Shown: positions 1-11,865 of the stretch, piece by piece
Position numbering within the stretch: the first letter of the stretch is position 1
How the letters are laid out: each line of letters starts with the position of its first letter
NCBI RefSeq assembly: GCF_000003605.2
Contig: NW_003109980.1
Span: 271,693-299,722, forward strand
Reading direction: 5' to 3'
Length of the DNA stretch: 28,030 nucleotides
From: Saccoglossus kowalevskii
Taxonomy: Eukaryota; Hemichordata; Enteropneusta; Harrimaniidae
The notes under the pieces: model-generated
The model's database searches: none
What the model saw: only the letters and a program-made list of their open reading frames with translations
Told to the model about the DNA's origin: nothing
Position numbers and translations under genes: made by a program

Positions 1-92
1 CTGCCATGTGCCAATCATGCAACTGCCATGTGCCAATCATGTTACATTCATGTACTAGTTATGTTACATTCATTTGCCAATCATGCAACAAA
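1..92. repeat. Short tandem repeat, ~22-bp unit, about 4 copies
   Basis: Units built on CTGCCATGTGCCAATCATG repeat with drift (CATTCATTTGCCAATCATGC). The array may begin before the window. Confidence 0.7.
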
Positions 93-833
93 GTGCAAAT
101 CAGGTCGTAATTATATGCTGATCATCTACCACACATGTGTAAATCATGCATATTCTGCCTTTTTTATCAGCCTGTAATGCTTTCTGTATTTTTGTACAAG
201 TTCCTATATTTTTCTTGAGTAATCTTGCACCCTCATGGTCTTGATGTATAACTATCATGCCTTATTAATAAGTGATGAGGGGGATTGAGTAAATTAATCA
301 TATATCAAATAATTATATTATAATGCAGGCTTTTTATTTCAAAAAGTATTAATATTATTAACATGCTGATTACACTCTGTCAATTTTTAACGTTATTAAC
401 TTCTGTGTGTTGACTATGAATGGAAAAGAGAAAAATAGGGAGATGTGAAAAAGAAGCATGTGTTTTGTTGGCGTCTTGACCAAGATTGAAACTAGGTTAT
501 GTTACTGGACAAGTATATCTGCCTTTATTACATGTGTCTTAAATAGGACTGATTGTTTTTCTGAATTGTTGGTTAAGATCTGCAGCCAGAGACAAATTGT
601 GTTTAATGTGTCTGTGATTCAATTGGGAAATATGGCAGATTGCAGTGTAAAAGTGATGACTGGCAAATACTGTCTGTAGTATTCTGATATTTTATTTTTC
701 GAAAAACATAGTTATATATTCAGCATTATATAAAGCTTTCTTTTAATTTATGTTTTGGTGCTTTTTATTGTATTTGTTTTGTTTACATCAAAATACTGCC
801 ATTGTAGTTAAAATGTTTATTCAGTGTTTTCAT

Positions 834-930
834 GAGTGTCTCCATTATAGACCAGTACTGTACTAGACTGACATGGAGTGTCTTTATTATGGACCATTAC
901 TGTACTAGAGTGACATGGTGCGTCTCCATT
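834..930. repeat. 42-bp tandem repeat, 2.3 copies
   Basis: GAGTGTCTCCATTATAGACC... at 834-875 repeats at 876-917 with few changes, followed by a partial third copy at 918-930. Confidence 0.85.
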
Positions 931-1167
931 GCCTCATTGAAACGTATATATATTAGGTTTACCAGAGAGAACATAGAGGAATGCCAGTGTAGTCGTATAT
1001 TGATTATTTACTATGCATTAACAGTAAATGCCATTCTCATAAAGTTTAACAATACTGCCATTGTATTAGTTTTAACATTTTTTTACTTATAATTTTGTAT
1101 CTGATTCTATTGTGCCATTTGTGATTTTGCAATGTATTTTTGTTACATTTTTACTCTTACTACTGCC

Positions 1168-1207
1168 AAGACATGTACTTGTTGAGTACAATAATAAATA
1201 AATAAAA
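1168..1207 (+). repeat. Possible retroposon 3' tail with (AATA)n
   Basis: GTACTTGTTGAGTACAATAA is followed by AATAAATAAATAAAA, which looks like the 3' tail of a SINE/LINE copy. The body and target-site duplication are not identifiable. Confidence 0.3.
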
Positions 1208-1949
1208 CACTAATCATATTATATAATATGTTGTATTCTGATCATCTATTCTAGGAGCAAATATTTTTGAATTTGAGTTAATTTCCAAGGTTAACCATTT
1301 TATGTATGCTGTAATTTTCTATTACACACTGGGCTAGCTGTTTCTGATACTGACTATCAACCCTCATAACAACGAATTTTAACTTGCAACATCTTTAGAC
1401 ACTTCATTGGTCACTGTAGATATTATATGGTTACCTGCATCTTCTAGATAATTACAGAGGAACTTTACAACACCCTTAGACACTTACCTATACATTGGTC
1501 TTAGATGTATTATGTCACATCCTCAGACGTTATCATGGTATTGTGGAAGAAAAGTGTTTATGGTCTGGATATACGTATATTGGAAAGAAAGTAATTCCAA
1601 TGCTAAAGTTTGAGTGTTCAATACAGTTCAAGCTATATCCATCCTAACACTTGCACTCCTTGACTGAATGTCAAGAAAGTTGCTGTAACTTTCTTAGGGT
1701 TACTCACAAAATTTAAATGTTTTACAGAAATTGGCTTCTTTCAAGTGTGAAATCTAGTTTCTAGCTTAATTGGAGTGCTGATAGTTTGATACCAAAATAT
1801 CCCATCAACAGAGTGAGTGAGTGAGTCGCCATGTTCAATTCCTGCTTTTCAAACATGCCATTCTCAAATAACCATGGCTTTTGCATGTTTGATTGCAAAA
1901 GACACTCGCACAGCCACACACTCAATATGTCACTGTTTTTTTTTCTTAG

Positions 1950-2086
1950 ATCGCTATGATACCTTACAGAAAGACTACGGTGAAGTGGTGAGTTCGGTGC
2001 AAGAACAGAAAGAGTTGGTAGCACAACTAGAGAAAGATCTACTGAGTGTGAATGCTGTGTCTGCATTGTACAGAGGAGAGGGAGAG
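1950..2086 (+). CDS. CUX1 (CASP): CASP exon A (coiled coil)
   Basis: The acceptor is a T-rich tract ending CTTAG and the donor is GAG|GTATGG. The exon enters after the first base of a codon and leaves in phase 0. It encodes RYDTLQKDYGEVVSSVQEQK and then the heptad-like QLEKDLLSVNAVSALYRGEGE. This matches the CASP region just before the linker. Confidence 0.9.
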
Positions 2087-5000
2087 GTATGGATTATTAT
2101 TTTTACATTTTTTCACTTTACACAAAATGCAGTACATGTTTGAACATACAAGAGTATTAACATCTATTTTGCACTGCAGTGAAGCATGTTTTGACCATTG
2201 ATGGGCTGTATTCGTCAACCATTTGTGACTGAGTGTAAAACTCATATCAACTGTAAAGGCTGGTAATAAATACCACATAGATTATAGGTGAGGTTTAGTA
2301 GTGTGTTTGAAGGAGTAGAATACATGTTGATTTTTGTCTTTGTAGGGTCAGGCTCAACCCAACATCTCAAGTGAATTGGTAGCTGATGCTGTCAGAGATT
2401 CCGCCACCTTAGGTATGTGCTATGGTCGCATGGTATTCACTCCTGAGCCTGACAACTCACCAGTTTGTTTCTATATAACTGTGTTGTCTTCTCAGATATT
2501 TACTATGTACCGGGGGTAGTCAGCACAATGGATTTATTGTTAAAAATGAAATGTGTGTTATAATCACACATGTGTTTCGTGATGCTACTATGTTATTGAT
2601 TTCATGGACTCCCATTGAAACTGTTGGAAACTATTCACATGACATGCTGTCTTGCATTTATGTTGGTGGCAACTCTTTAAATGGTGATAGATTACATGTA
2701 TTTAAATTTTCTCATGATGAACATACTCATTAACAGAGCATTTTAGATTTGATGATTTATATTGGATTTGAAATTGAATACTGAAAGGGGTAATACGTTG
2801 CATGATTATTGATAGCTGGGAAGATTATGTGTGCATGGCTTTATAAACAAACCCAGCTGATGACACAGGGAATTAATAACATGTGTGATTGTATTATATT
2901 AATATTTTGATTTTATTACGGTATATTGTGTTCATGTTTTACTGCTGTATCTGGAGATCTTGTTTACCAGTTTTCTTTCCATAAATTCATTTCTCGTATG
3001 TTCTTGCTTCATTGCCACAAGCTTTTCACACACTGTTCCCAAAACAAACTACTAAAAAAATGTATTGAAGGGATTTTTCACCACCAGTTCCCTCTTTTCA
3101 TCACAAATTCACAAAATAGTCCCGTTTATAGTCTGTGCTTTCCTTCAGACAATTGGGACTAAAATAGCCCAATTTTTTTAGTAAAAACTGAAAATTGACA
3201 TGCATTTTGTCTGTTGGCTCCAAAATTAGGGTTCATTTCTAGAAATATTGAAGAATATAAGAAAAATGTGGAGAAACATCTGGGTGAGAGTCTGGTGGTA
3301 TAAAAAGGTTAAGCACATAGATAGGATGAATTTTTGGAGGAGGTGAGGTCTTATTGTGTATAATCTGAGTTGAACTGAGTTTTGGATTATTAAAATTAAA
3401 AATTACTGTTGCTCAATCAACTCTTGCTAGTTTTGCCACAATGACAGTATCAAATTAATCTTGTGTTTTCTATTATTCTAATCAGTATTGGCAAAAGGGG
3501 CATGCACAAGATATCAGTTCTTTCCATATGAACAAAATGTTTTGACACCATTTATTAGAGTCTATGCTTTGAGAGCCACAGAGAACACCACTCACTGACT
3601 AGATGTTAAAGATTTAGAAATTGGATAGATGAACATTCTCTCATTATGTACATAATTATTGCTTTTGACTGCTACACTTTTCATTGATAGAACTTTGACC
3701 CTAAAACTGATCACAGACACAGCTGTTAATCACCATTTAAGATAACACTTGATGTAAGTTTGCATGGCCTGATTTCATCAACATTGTTAAAACATATCAG
3801 CGTCTAGAGTACAAAACTTGTTCAAAGATTTGCACACATTTTTCAAAATAAAATATTTGCAAATATAACTTGGCATAAGTTGCATTGTTAGTCAATGTTC
3901 TCATGTTTTATTAATCCATTTGATACTGTGCCAAAATGACCTCTCTACCAAATTTTAAGGTAAAAATAGGGTAATATAATATATGGTGTATATTTATGAT
4001 AATTGCATGCAAATTTCTTGTATGATGTTAGAACACAATTTTCCACACCATGTATATATCTTCATTGAGTACCGGTATCACAAATTTGTAAATAAAACTA
4101 ATAAAAAATGGCAAACACACAGCTTGAACTGTTTACTGAGCATTTTAATTTGACTTGGCTATAGTAAAAAATGAAACGTTGGATGTGACACTTGTTGCGC
4201 ATACCTGCATCTATCCTCATTTTGTCTAAACTTTGAAGAAAGTTTGTACTCTGACCAGTCCACTGTATATTTGTTAACGTTGCCTTTTCTGTATACTTGA
4301 ATATATAAATAGATGTATCGTTGCAAAAACAACACATCAGAACATTACAACATCACATCAGAAGCTTAGAACAACGGCAGACTGTAGGTAGGTTAGAGGT
4401 CATGGGACATAAATGCTCTAAATGTAAATTGGTGCAGTTTTTTGAGGTGCATGTGATTATGGCATTGGTAAGAAATGTGGGAAAGCTTGTGACCTACTTC
4501 ATTGCCAGTATGCTTTCATGTTACTATCATTACATGTATTTTTTTTATCACCTCTGCAAGCGGTTGCTAAGTCCTGCTTAGCAATATATTCTCAATTTTA
4601 GCTAATATTTTTAAAGGTTGCCATAATTTTCTCTATAGTAATGCATGCGCTTACGCAAACTGACAGGTGAGTCTGTGGTCATAATTGAATGTTCCAGTAT
4701 AGAATAAATGTCATTTTTCGAGGTGTATTTATACTGGAGATGCGCTTCTAATAGAGGAAAAATGGTACTTTTCCAATAATATTTATTGTTTAAAAGTTGT
4801 TGTTTTGACTGTCATATCACCATTAACATGCCAAAACACATTGTCTGTGACTGTCAACGTAAATCATCTCTCTATAAGTATTCATGTTTGGAGGTTGTTG
4901 TTACGCTTGTCTGATTTTGTAATGCTAAAATCACTATAATACCACAAGGCTTTACAATGAAATGGGTGGGTGTACTCTTCTAATGGAATTTGATATTTTT

Positions 5001-8000
5001 CTATGATGGTCAAAATAAAAATGGTTTACAATATTCAGGAGAGGAAGCTATCTTACATGTTGGTTACATCAGTCTATGAATTATTGTCAAATCCACACAC
5101 ACTGATTTACATGTCGTCATCAAGATCTCTTTGAGAGAGAGTAAGCCATGAGACTTGCAGTGATCTTTTTTATATCCTGTCATCGCAACAGTTTCAAAGA
5201 CTATGTTTACATCGATTAGTGAAACAGTGAACATAGCTATCTCTCTCAATGAGATCTTGGTAGTCATTGTATCTAAGATTTATCAAATGTACGAGTTATA
5301 AAAACATTTAATGTGTGATACTAAGGTAAGTTTAGTGTGTAAAACATCCCATACTGCTTTCACTCGGCTATTGTTGTATTTTTTCCCACAGCACATGCAC
5401 CACCTGAGCCATCACCAGGTACAGCTGATTCACTACTGCCAATTATATCAAGTCAAAGAGAGAGATTTAGAGTCAGAAACCAGGAACTAGAAACTGTAAG
5501 TGTATCATCTCGCCTATTATTATCTTCTCTATATTGATGCTAAAAACTGTTGGAGGCCATAAATGTAAATGATGACCACCTACACACTTTATGATTCATA
5601 AGCGTAGTGCTGTAAAGTTTAAAATTTTTCTGTCTTTGACTTTCAACTATTTGACTTTGACTATTTTTAATTTACTTTTAGTCATGAATATCAGTTTGCT
5701 ACTCTTGATAATGACAATCCCCTATTTAAAATCATTTTACATACTGTATATGAACATATATTGATGTTATGTAATCATTGTGTTCATTCAAGTACACTAA
5801 TTTGTAAGTAATTTTGATTTGACAGGAAAATCGTCATCAACAAAAACAGATTCAAGTAATACAAAATGAGTTGGATTCCTTGAGATCAGACAATGTTAAA
5901 CTGTACGAGAAAATCAAGTTTCTACAAAGCTATCCGTCAAGGGTATGTACTGCTATTGTTCTTGTGAAAAAGAAAATTGTATACCGGTATATTTTGTTTC
6001 CAGAGTTCGACGTATAAAGTAATACCGGTAATTACATGTTACAGTAAAACAATATAAAATAATTAAATGTTATGTACACCCTTTCTCAAAACTGTCTTTT
6101 TAATGAAATACAATCAATGACAGAATTGAATGTAAAATATTAAACTTTTGAGTTGTATTGTTTGGTTACTGGGTACAGAAATAATTGTGAAAACAAAAGC
6201 AGATATATCTTGTAACACTAGAGGGCTATTTAATTTTATACTGTTAAATAATAAATGCTGCTAAATAAGTAAAAACATTTGTTATATCAACCAATTGCAT
6301 TCTGTTTATTGTTTGCTTCAAACTGCTCTCTTTTACCACAATATTCTACATCTGATCAATATTCTGATTTATAATTGCTTTACTTTATTACTCTACAGAG
6401 TTCTCCTCGTCCAGATGACGGAACTGAAAGTCGCTATTCGTCCCAGTATGAGGAGAAATTAGATCCGTTCTCATCTTTCAGTCGAAAGGAAAGACAGAGA
6501 AAATATATGAACTTAAGCCCTCATGATAAAGCGACTTTAAGTATGGTATGTTACATTTGGTTGTTAATTTTCACCAAGGTGTCAAGGATGGAATAAGTGG
6601 AAATGAATGTTTTTTTACACTGCGTACAATACATGTTTCCTATTACTTCAGACTCTCTAGTGATAAAGCACTTCCATGAGCTAAATTGTTTACAGTGGCG
6701 CTATTGTTCTTATTGATGGATGACCATCAATAAAAATGTTGTTGAGAGATTCACTATATTCTAAGCAATAAACAACTACACAACAAATCACAGTTTTTGC
6801 GTCTTTGAATGGCATTACATCATTCCTGTATCACACCTAAACTTGATATTCATTTTTTTTACAGGGACGTTTTATCTTATCGAACAAAATCGCCAGGACC
6901 ATCACGTTCTTCTACACTATCTTTCTACATTGCTTGGTTTTCTTAGTTCTGTATAAACTGGCCAACACTGCAGCATGCAAGAGAGATATGTATTCTGACT
7001 GTGCTCAAAGGTAATGCATTCATCTCATCACCTTCTTGTTTGCCCTCCTACCGAATACAGCAATCACGCCTTAATTCCACACACGGAACTACTTTCTCAA
7101 GTTCTCCTTTACATATCATATCCAAAGTTTCCTTCTCATCTTTTCAAATTTTGTTGTTTTTTCAGTTTTTATTAACATAGGCAGGTATTTATAATTCAGT
7201 CTTTTTCAATAGCCTATGTTCAGCCGCTGATGATCTTGTGTGAGCTGGCTTGTGACGTGGCAACTCTTTACTGACAGACAGATAACTATTTCACCTCATC
7301 ATATGTTATTCTTGGTGATTTGGATTACATTTTAACAAATTGTTTGAATATAAACCAAAAATCGCATTTATTGTATATTGTAATATTACTTATTTTGATG
7401 ATTATAATAATTCGTCAGTAGTTTACATAAGCACATGTGCCACTAATAGAGCAAATATGGTAAGTTTGCTTGCGTTTAAGTGTTGTGGGAACTAGATAGA
7501 AGTGTACAGTATCGGTTGCCAATACACAGTCATACATGATCTACAGATGCACAGTTAGCTGAATCTGGCCTATTACTAGCTGGAAAATGTCATTGTAGTG
7601 ACTGGTGTGTGGAATATAGCTGTGATTGTTGTAATAGAACCCCTACATTTGTAGTGTATCATATTCCATATTAATATAATAGGCCCGATAGTGTCCAAGG
7701 TAGTTAAAGCATGATGGTCGTCGCGCAGCGCGTGTTCGAATTTCATGTAAATAAACAATGTATTTTACACGCGTTGTATATGTCGCTATGAGTCCCATAT
7801 CGAACAGGACGCGGCGCGACGACTGCCGCCCTTTAAGCCCTAATTTCATACATAAATATTCAGCCATTCCAGAATATCACCTTAATGCACTTTTTAGACA
7901 GGGGCATCTGTGTCACTAACCTATATAGAGGGTGGAATCATCAAATAATGCATGAAATTTCATTAAATGCAGGTAGTTAAACAGCTTAGAATAATTGATA

Positions 8001-8609
8001 TATGATAAAGGTTATTGTAAAAGAACAAAATTGTGTGCCATCAGGCAATATGTAGATGCCTTGTGTCATTTGATAGCTTGGCATTTATTTGAATACATAC
8101 CCAAGTGTTGGCTGAGTACATCAGGTATTAGCAGAGTGTACCATGTGTTAGTCAAGTACATTAGGGTGTTAGCTGAGCAACCAAGGTGTTAGCCGAGTAC
8201 ACTGTACACCATTACACAAAATTTAGTGCATCTGTGCCACCCCTATAAAAGTAATTAACATGTACCTGCCTATTACATGTACTTGCCCAACAAGGGATTC
8301 ATGAATGTTTAGTGCTTTTAGACTCAGGGCTCAGAATTGACAGGTACACAAAGCGGGGTATTTAATTTTATTCATTTCATCAACTACCAAATCATTGATG
8401 GACTATTCTACATATGACCAAGTCATGCTTCCACTGAATGAAACATGATTTGACACAAATGATAAATGCGCTTCTAATAGAACAAATACAGAATCACTAG
8501 AAATCTTCACCTTGTGTTACCAGAATGTAAATATTATTTTTGTTTTCTCCTTTACAGATTTGCTGAACATATGAAAGAGTTCCATGATGATTTTGATGAT
8601 GCTCATTAG
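1950..8609 (+). CDS. CUX1 (CASP): CASP Golgi membrane protein, 3' part (CUX1/CDP alternatively spliced product), seven exons
   Basis: Seven exons (1950-2086, 2346-2412, 5392-5495, 5826-5942, 6399-6545, 6865-7010, 8558-8609) join in consistent phase into 255 residues ending at TAG. The order is coiled coil (LEKDLLSV; later SSQRERFRVRNQELE and LRSDNVKLYEKIKFLQSYP), then the conserved block RYSSQYEEKLDPFSSF / RKERQRKYMNLSPHDKATLS, then a single C-terminal membrane span (FFYTIFLHCLVFLVLYKL) and a short acidic tail (FHDDFDDAH). This is the CASP C-terminal family. From family knowledge, CASP is a tail-anchored Golgi coiled-coil protein related to giantin that acts in intra-Golgi transport. The Tyr and His noted in the CASP/giantin membrane span are visible. 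The N-terminal coiled coil lies upstream of the window. In vertebrates CASP shares its 5' exons with the homeodomain protein CUX1. No cut repeat or homeobox is seen here, so a CASP-only gene is possible. Confidence 0.95.
2346..2412 (+). CDS. CUX1 (CASP): CASP exon B (linker)
   Basis: This 67-bp exon lies between TTTGTAG and TTAG|GTATGT, entering in phase 0 and leaving in phase 1. It encodes GQAQPNISSELVADAVRDSA plus TL, the poorly conserved linker before the SSQRERF block. Phase agreement with both neighbours is the main support. Confidence 0.82.
2413..5391 (+). other. CASP intron
   Basis: Flanking exons join directly in phase 1 and no further exon is needed. The only sizeable structure is an inverted repeat at 5121-5259. 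The open stretch near 4321-4380 (TLQHHIRSLEQRQ) looks helical but has no acceptor and is not called. Confidence 0.75.
5121..5259. repeat. Short inverted-repeat element (hairpin or MITE-like)
   Basis: CAAGATCTCTTTGAGAGAGA at 5121-5140 pairs with TCTCTCTCAATGAGATCTTG at 5240-5259, with one mismatch in 20. About 99 bases lie between the arms. No clear target-site duplication is seen. Confidence 0.6.
5392..5495 (+). CDS. CUX1 (CASP): CASP exon C
   Basis: The acceptor is TTTTTCCCACAG and the donor ACT|GTAAGT. The exon enters in phase 1 and leaves in phase 0. It encodes a Pro-rich lead (PPEPSPGTADSLLP) and then IISSQRERFRVRNQELET, a hallmark CASP coiled-coil segment. Confidence 0.93.
5826..5942 (+). 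CDS. CUX1 (CASP): CASP exon D (last coiled coil)
   Basis: This exon of 39 codons lies between TTTGACAG and AGG|GTATGT in phase 0. It ends LRSDNVKLYEKIKFLQSYPS plus R, nearly the same as vertebrate CASP. Confidence 0.95.
5943..6398 (+). other. CASP intron
   Basis: AT-rich, with two TACCGGTA palindromes at about 5983 and 6023. Nothing else is recognised. The introns at 5496-5825 and 6546-6864 are likewise featureless. Confidence 0.7.
6399..6545 (+). CDS. CUX1 (CASP): CASP exon E (conserved juxtamembrane block)
   Basis: The exon has 49 codons in phase 0, acceptor CTCTACAG and donor ATG|GTATGT. It carries RYSSQYEEKLDPFSSF and RKERQRKYMNLSPHDKATLS, the best conserved cytosolic stretch of CASP, just before the membrane span. 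Confidence 0.96.
6865..7010 (+). CDS. CUX1 (CASP): CASP exon F (transmembrane anchor)
   Basis: The acceptor is TTTTTTTTACAG and the donor AAG|GTAATG. The exon enters in phase 0 and leaves in phase 2. It encodes GRFILSNKIARTI and then the hydrophobic span FFYTIFLHCLVFLVLYKL. A short lumenal segment with Cys residues (ACKRDMYSDCAQ) follows. Confidence 0.96.
7717..7823. repeat. CpG-rich imperfect inverted repeat
   Basis: GTCGTCGCGCAGCGCGTGTT (from 7717) pairs with the reverse complement of CGAACAGGACGCGGCGCGAC (from 7801). The arms are about 23 bases with a ~60-base AT-rich loop. The CpG density is far above the surrounding DNA. Confidence 0.6.
8101..8200. repeat. 20-bp tandem repeat, five copies
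   Basis: Five successive 20-base units follow the pattern CCAAGTGTTGGCTGAGTACA with drift, in exact 20-base register from 8101 to 8200. Confidence 0.85.
8558..8609 (+). CDS. CUX1 (CASP): CASP terminal coding exon
   Basis: The acceptor is CTCCTTTACAG. The exon completes an AGA codon and reads FAEHMKEFHDDFDDAH, then TAG. It parallels the short FADHLHKFHE-type tail of vertebrate CASP but stops slightly earlier. Confidence 0.92.
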
Positions 8610-10030
8610 TAACATTGTCAATACAGACTTGTACCATCGTCCACATTTATCATTATATTGGAAAGACTGGATTGCATAATAGACACAACTTGATGTAGAT
8701 TATTTTAAAAATTGATGAAGCTGTATTGTCATACATTGTATATGGAAGGTTGGCACAGTGTACATGTACAATGTATGTGTTGTGAGATACTTTGTTCTAA
8801 ACTGATCAACATTTATCAAGATCACAGTTCTTCAAACATTTGCATGTAGTGGATTGTATAGAAACAAGTTATTTTATGCAGACTTGGTCATATTTTCCTA
8901 TAAACACCAAGTCCAGGTTGTCAAGATGTACATCACATATATTGCGTCTACTCAGAAGCCAAATATTGATAGTATCAATTATTAACACTGATAGTTAAAA
9001 TGTGGAAATCCTGGATAGCATTCTGTGCAATCATTTTGCAACTGATATTACACATATTTGCAAAAGTCAATTCTTTGGCTGCCAATTACTGTATTTGCAT
9101 ATATTGCCAATTACTGTATTTGCTCTATTAGAAGCGCATCTTCTATTGAAGTATACACAAACTAAAAATGTTATTTGTCTGCTGGGTTATTGAAAAACAA
9201 CAAATTTTGACCATAAACACACCTATCATCTATGTACGTATGTACACACTACTATTAGAACAAATACAGTAACATGAATACATGTAAATCGAAAATTGAC
9301 CATCCTTGATATGGTATAATATCTCTCTACAGAATGTGTTTAATATATACTTTACCAGAAACTAAAAAGAAAGACAGGGGGTCACCTAATTTTGCCAGGT
9401 GTATACCATATATTTATTCAACGCGGTGATCTGCATGTTTTTGTAGATATTACATTATTTACAGTCTGACATGGGTATTGGCATGCTACTTACAAGTAAA
9501 TACACAAAGGTTTCAGAGAAGAGGTTCTGCATGGTTTAGGGTGCAGGTGTGTGGAGAAAAGTCAATTCATTTCAAACAAGCGGTGATTTACACAATTTTG
9601 ATGACTCCGGGTGAAATTTTTTTTGAGAGTTGTGTGGGTTAAAGAATATAAGGATCTTGTAAAGTGCACTAATAACTTTGATTTGGTCTGTACTGATAGA
9701 TAAATCAAAGACAAATGTCAATCCACCATTTAAAGTTCTCCTTAGAAAAAAAGGAATGAGGCTGATGTATTACGCCAAGTCCATGCTGTCCATCAGTTTA
9801 CAAGTCTTATTTTGGATTGCACATCACAATTTCCTGTTCACATGGTCACGTTATTTTATGACCGATCATTTTACCAGTTGGACTGGCCTTTAACCAATGA
9901 TATTTGTTTTTATGAGATTTTCTTGAATGAAATGTTTTAAGATAAATATTTAAGTGGAATAACAATAGGGGAAGATGGCTTTTTGTTCATTGTACATATA
10001 GTATGGAAATAAATCTTGAGGAATTAAATT
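8610..10030 (+). other. CASP 3' UTR (extent inferred)
   Basis: AT-rich sequence follows the CASP stop with no further coding exon. Two AATAAA hexamers, at 10008-10013 and 10105-10110, are plausible poly(A) signals. The real 3' end is not known. The stretch contains an 18-bp direct duplication (GCCAATTACTGTATTTGC near 9081 and 9107) and one copy of the interspersed CTATTAGAAGCGCA motif. Confidence 0.5.
10008..10013 (+). promoter_or_regulatory. Candidate poly(A) signal for CASP
   Basis: An AATAAA hexamer about 1.4 kb past the CASP stop codon, followed by T-rich sequence near 10040. Another AATAAA at 10105 could serve instead. Confidence 0.4.
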
Positions 10031-11541
10031 GCATTCAAGGAGTTTTTTTTCTTTATTCAGTATTAAATTTAATCTTCAGTCCTGAATGAGATTGTAACCA
10101 TCACAATAAAGTAACACTGCATCATCAGGTTCTCAACGATTAACTAAATTACATACACCCTTCAACACTGATTGCAAATGGTTGGTGCATGGTCATTGCC
10201 GAGGAGTAATGTTGAGACCTGGGTTTGTTATTTGTTTTGTTTTTCAAATCTAACTAAAACTAATCTAGCTGGTTAACAATATAATTGTTTTTCGTTGAAT
10301 TTATCCTCCGATAATTGCTGCAAATTTTAAGGATCACCATCCTCTCTTCCTATAAATGGCGAGACAGATCTTGAACCAGTAGTGGTCTGAGCACAGATGT
10401 ATTTACCAACACAAGTAGAAAATCAGCTTAATCAACACATTATGTAGAAGAGCACTCACATCCTATACATGATCACACAAGAAATGTTAGAAACTTTATT
10501 TTAATTCTACAAAATTCCATATATACAAACAAAAAAATGTACAGCAGTCTAATAAGTTTACATACATTTCAACTTGTACTTTCAGTCTTGTTGATAATAT
10601 TGAAGATACAATACAAGTGGATGGAGTACGTCACCCCCCCCAAGTGTGCTGACTAACCGACTGTAACACTGTTTACATTAAGGAAGAAGCGACTAATTGT
10701 AAAACTGGTGTCATGATTGGTTTATTCTTGGTTACTACCACCATAGTTTAATGAGAAGTCTTAAAGCAGGAGTGTTGTCACCTGCACCAGATGGCCATAG
10801 TGTGTCATTGTTTACAAACAAGGTCTACCCATGAGCCTTTGTGCTTTTAGCGTGTGTTGTTATCGACGCTTGGGACTCTATTCCCCACCCCCCCGCCCGT
10901 GTGCAGGTAACAACCCTCTCGCTTTAAGTAAATTAGTGTTTGTGCTGGGAGTTTTCGTTCTGTTTTGCTACAATCAGAGGCTCATCCTGTGTAGACCCAA
11001 GCCAGTGGCCCGATCTCTCAGGTAGTAGGAACCAAATGTGTTCTTTTTCGTTAGCCTGCGCACATATGACTCAATCATAAAATGCCAGAGACTTCTCGCC
11101 CTGCCAGGATTTGCATAAGCAAAACTGATGTTCTCCAACATTCACCATAATAATGTGGCAGATGGAGTGTGGGGTTTATGCATGACAAATGAACATCTAA
11201 GGTTGCACTTCATCAAGTCCGCTGGCGATAGTACCAAAAGTGAACTGATTCATTGGACATTGGAGGTTAACTGTTGAAGTGATTTGAGTACTTGTGACAG
11301 AGACCATGGAGGGGAAACTAATCTTGGTGTGGCTTTAACTTCTGAATACACTAGTGCCTTCATAAATGCCTATACCACATTAACAGAAATACTTTGTCCA
11401 AACTAACCTTCAATATAGTGTTAATTGCTAGTTTGATATTTGTCACTGTTTAGTATGCTCTTTTCTCAGCAACATGGTAGAAAAAATCTACCAAATGTGA
11501 TATAGTGGGATAGAAAAGCTGTTTTTGGTGCTGCATAAATC

Positions 11542-11865
11542 CATCCTGACACTTGCACGACTTTCTGTGGCATGCATTGGCACGACTCAAGTCGTAAACT
11601 GGCATGAAGTGTGCGTAAACCTGTTGTGACTACGTGCCATGTCAAAACGAGAATTTGAAACTATGCACAAACTGTTCGTGACTCGCCAGTGTGCACCATG
11701 CCACAACTGCCACGAATAGTTCATGTAAAGCTCACATCCGAATTGCGCAAACTCGTGCCAATGCGGGAAGTACGTAAACTATGCGTGGACTCGTCATTTC
11801 AGTTCGTGTCAATATGGACACTGATGAACAAAATCATGGCCAAAAGTCGTGCAAGTGTTAGGGTG
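11542..11865. mobile_element. MITE-like element with ~23-bp terminal inverted repeats
   Basis: CATCCTGACACTTGCACGAC (from 11542) is matched in inverse at the right end (GTCGTGCAAGTGTTAGGGTG, ending 11865) with about two mismatches. The inside is richer in CpG than the flanks and repeats short CGTAAAC or CGCAAAC motifs. There is no open frame for a transposase, so it would be non-autonomous. No convincing target-site duplication is seen. Confidence 0.55.

Larger units (their letters stand above)
1..1949. other. Probable CASP intron, AT-rich, no exon recognised
   Basis: This lies upstream of the first recognised CASP exon. No coding exon, cut repeat or homeobox could be read. It holds two short tandem repeats and an (AATA)n retroposon-like tail, listed separately. 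A motif CCATCCTAACACTTGCAC near 1638-1655 resembles the end of the inverted-repeat element at 11542. Confidence 0.6.
7011..8557 (+). other. Last CASP intron
   Basis: It holds a CpG-rich imperfect hairpin at 7717-7823 and a 20-bp tandem repeat at 8101-8200, plus one interspersed TGCGCTTCTAATAGA motif at 8467. No exon is seen. Confidence 0.75.

Noticed and set aside
4321-4581. Open frame with helical-looking TLQHHIRSLEQRQ inside a CASP intron
   Set aside because: No acceptor precedes it, and flanking CASP exons already join in phase without it.
7730-7745. GTTCGAATT resembling a tRNA B box
   Set aside because: No A box or cloverleaf at the right distance; it belongs to the CpG-rich inverted repeat.
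10831-11025. 64-codon open frame with a hydrophobic stretch downstream of CASP
   Set aside because: No family resemblance and no splice or promoter context; it contains low-complexity poly-C and looks like chance.
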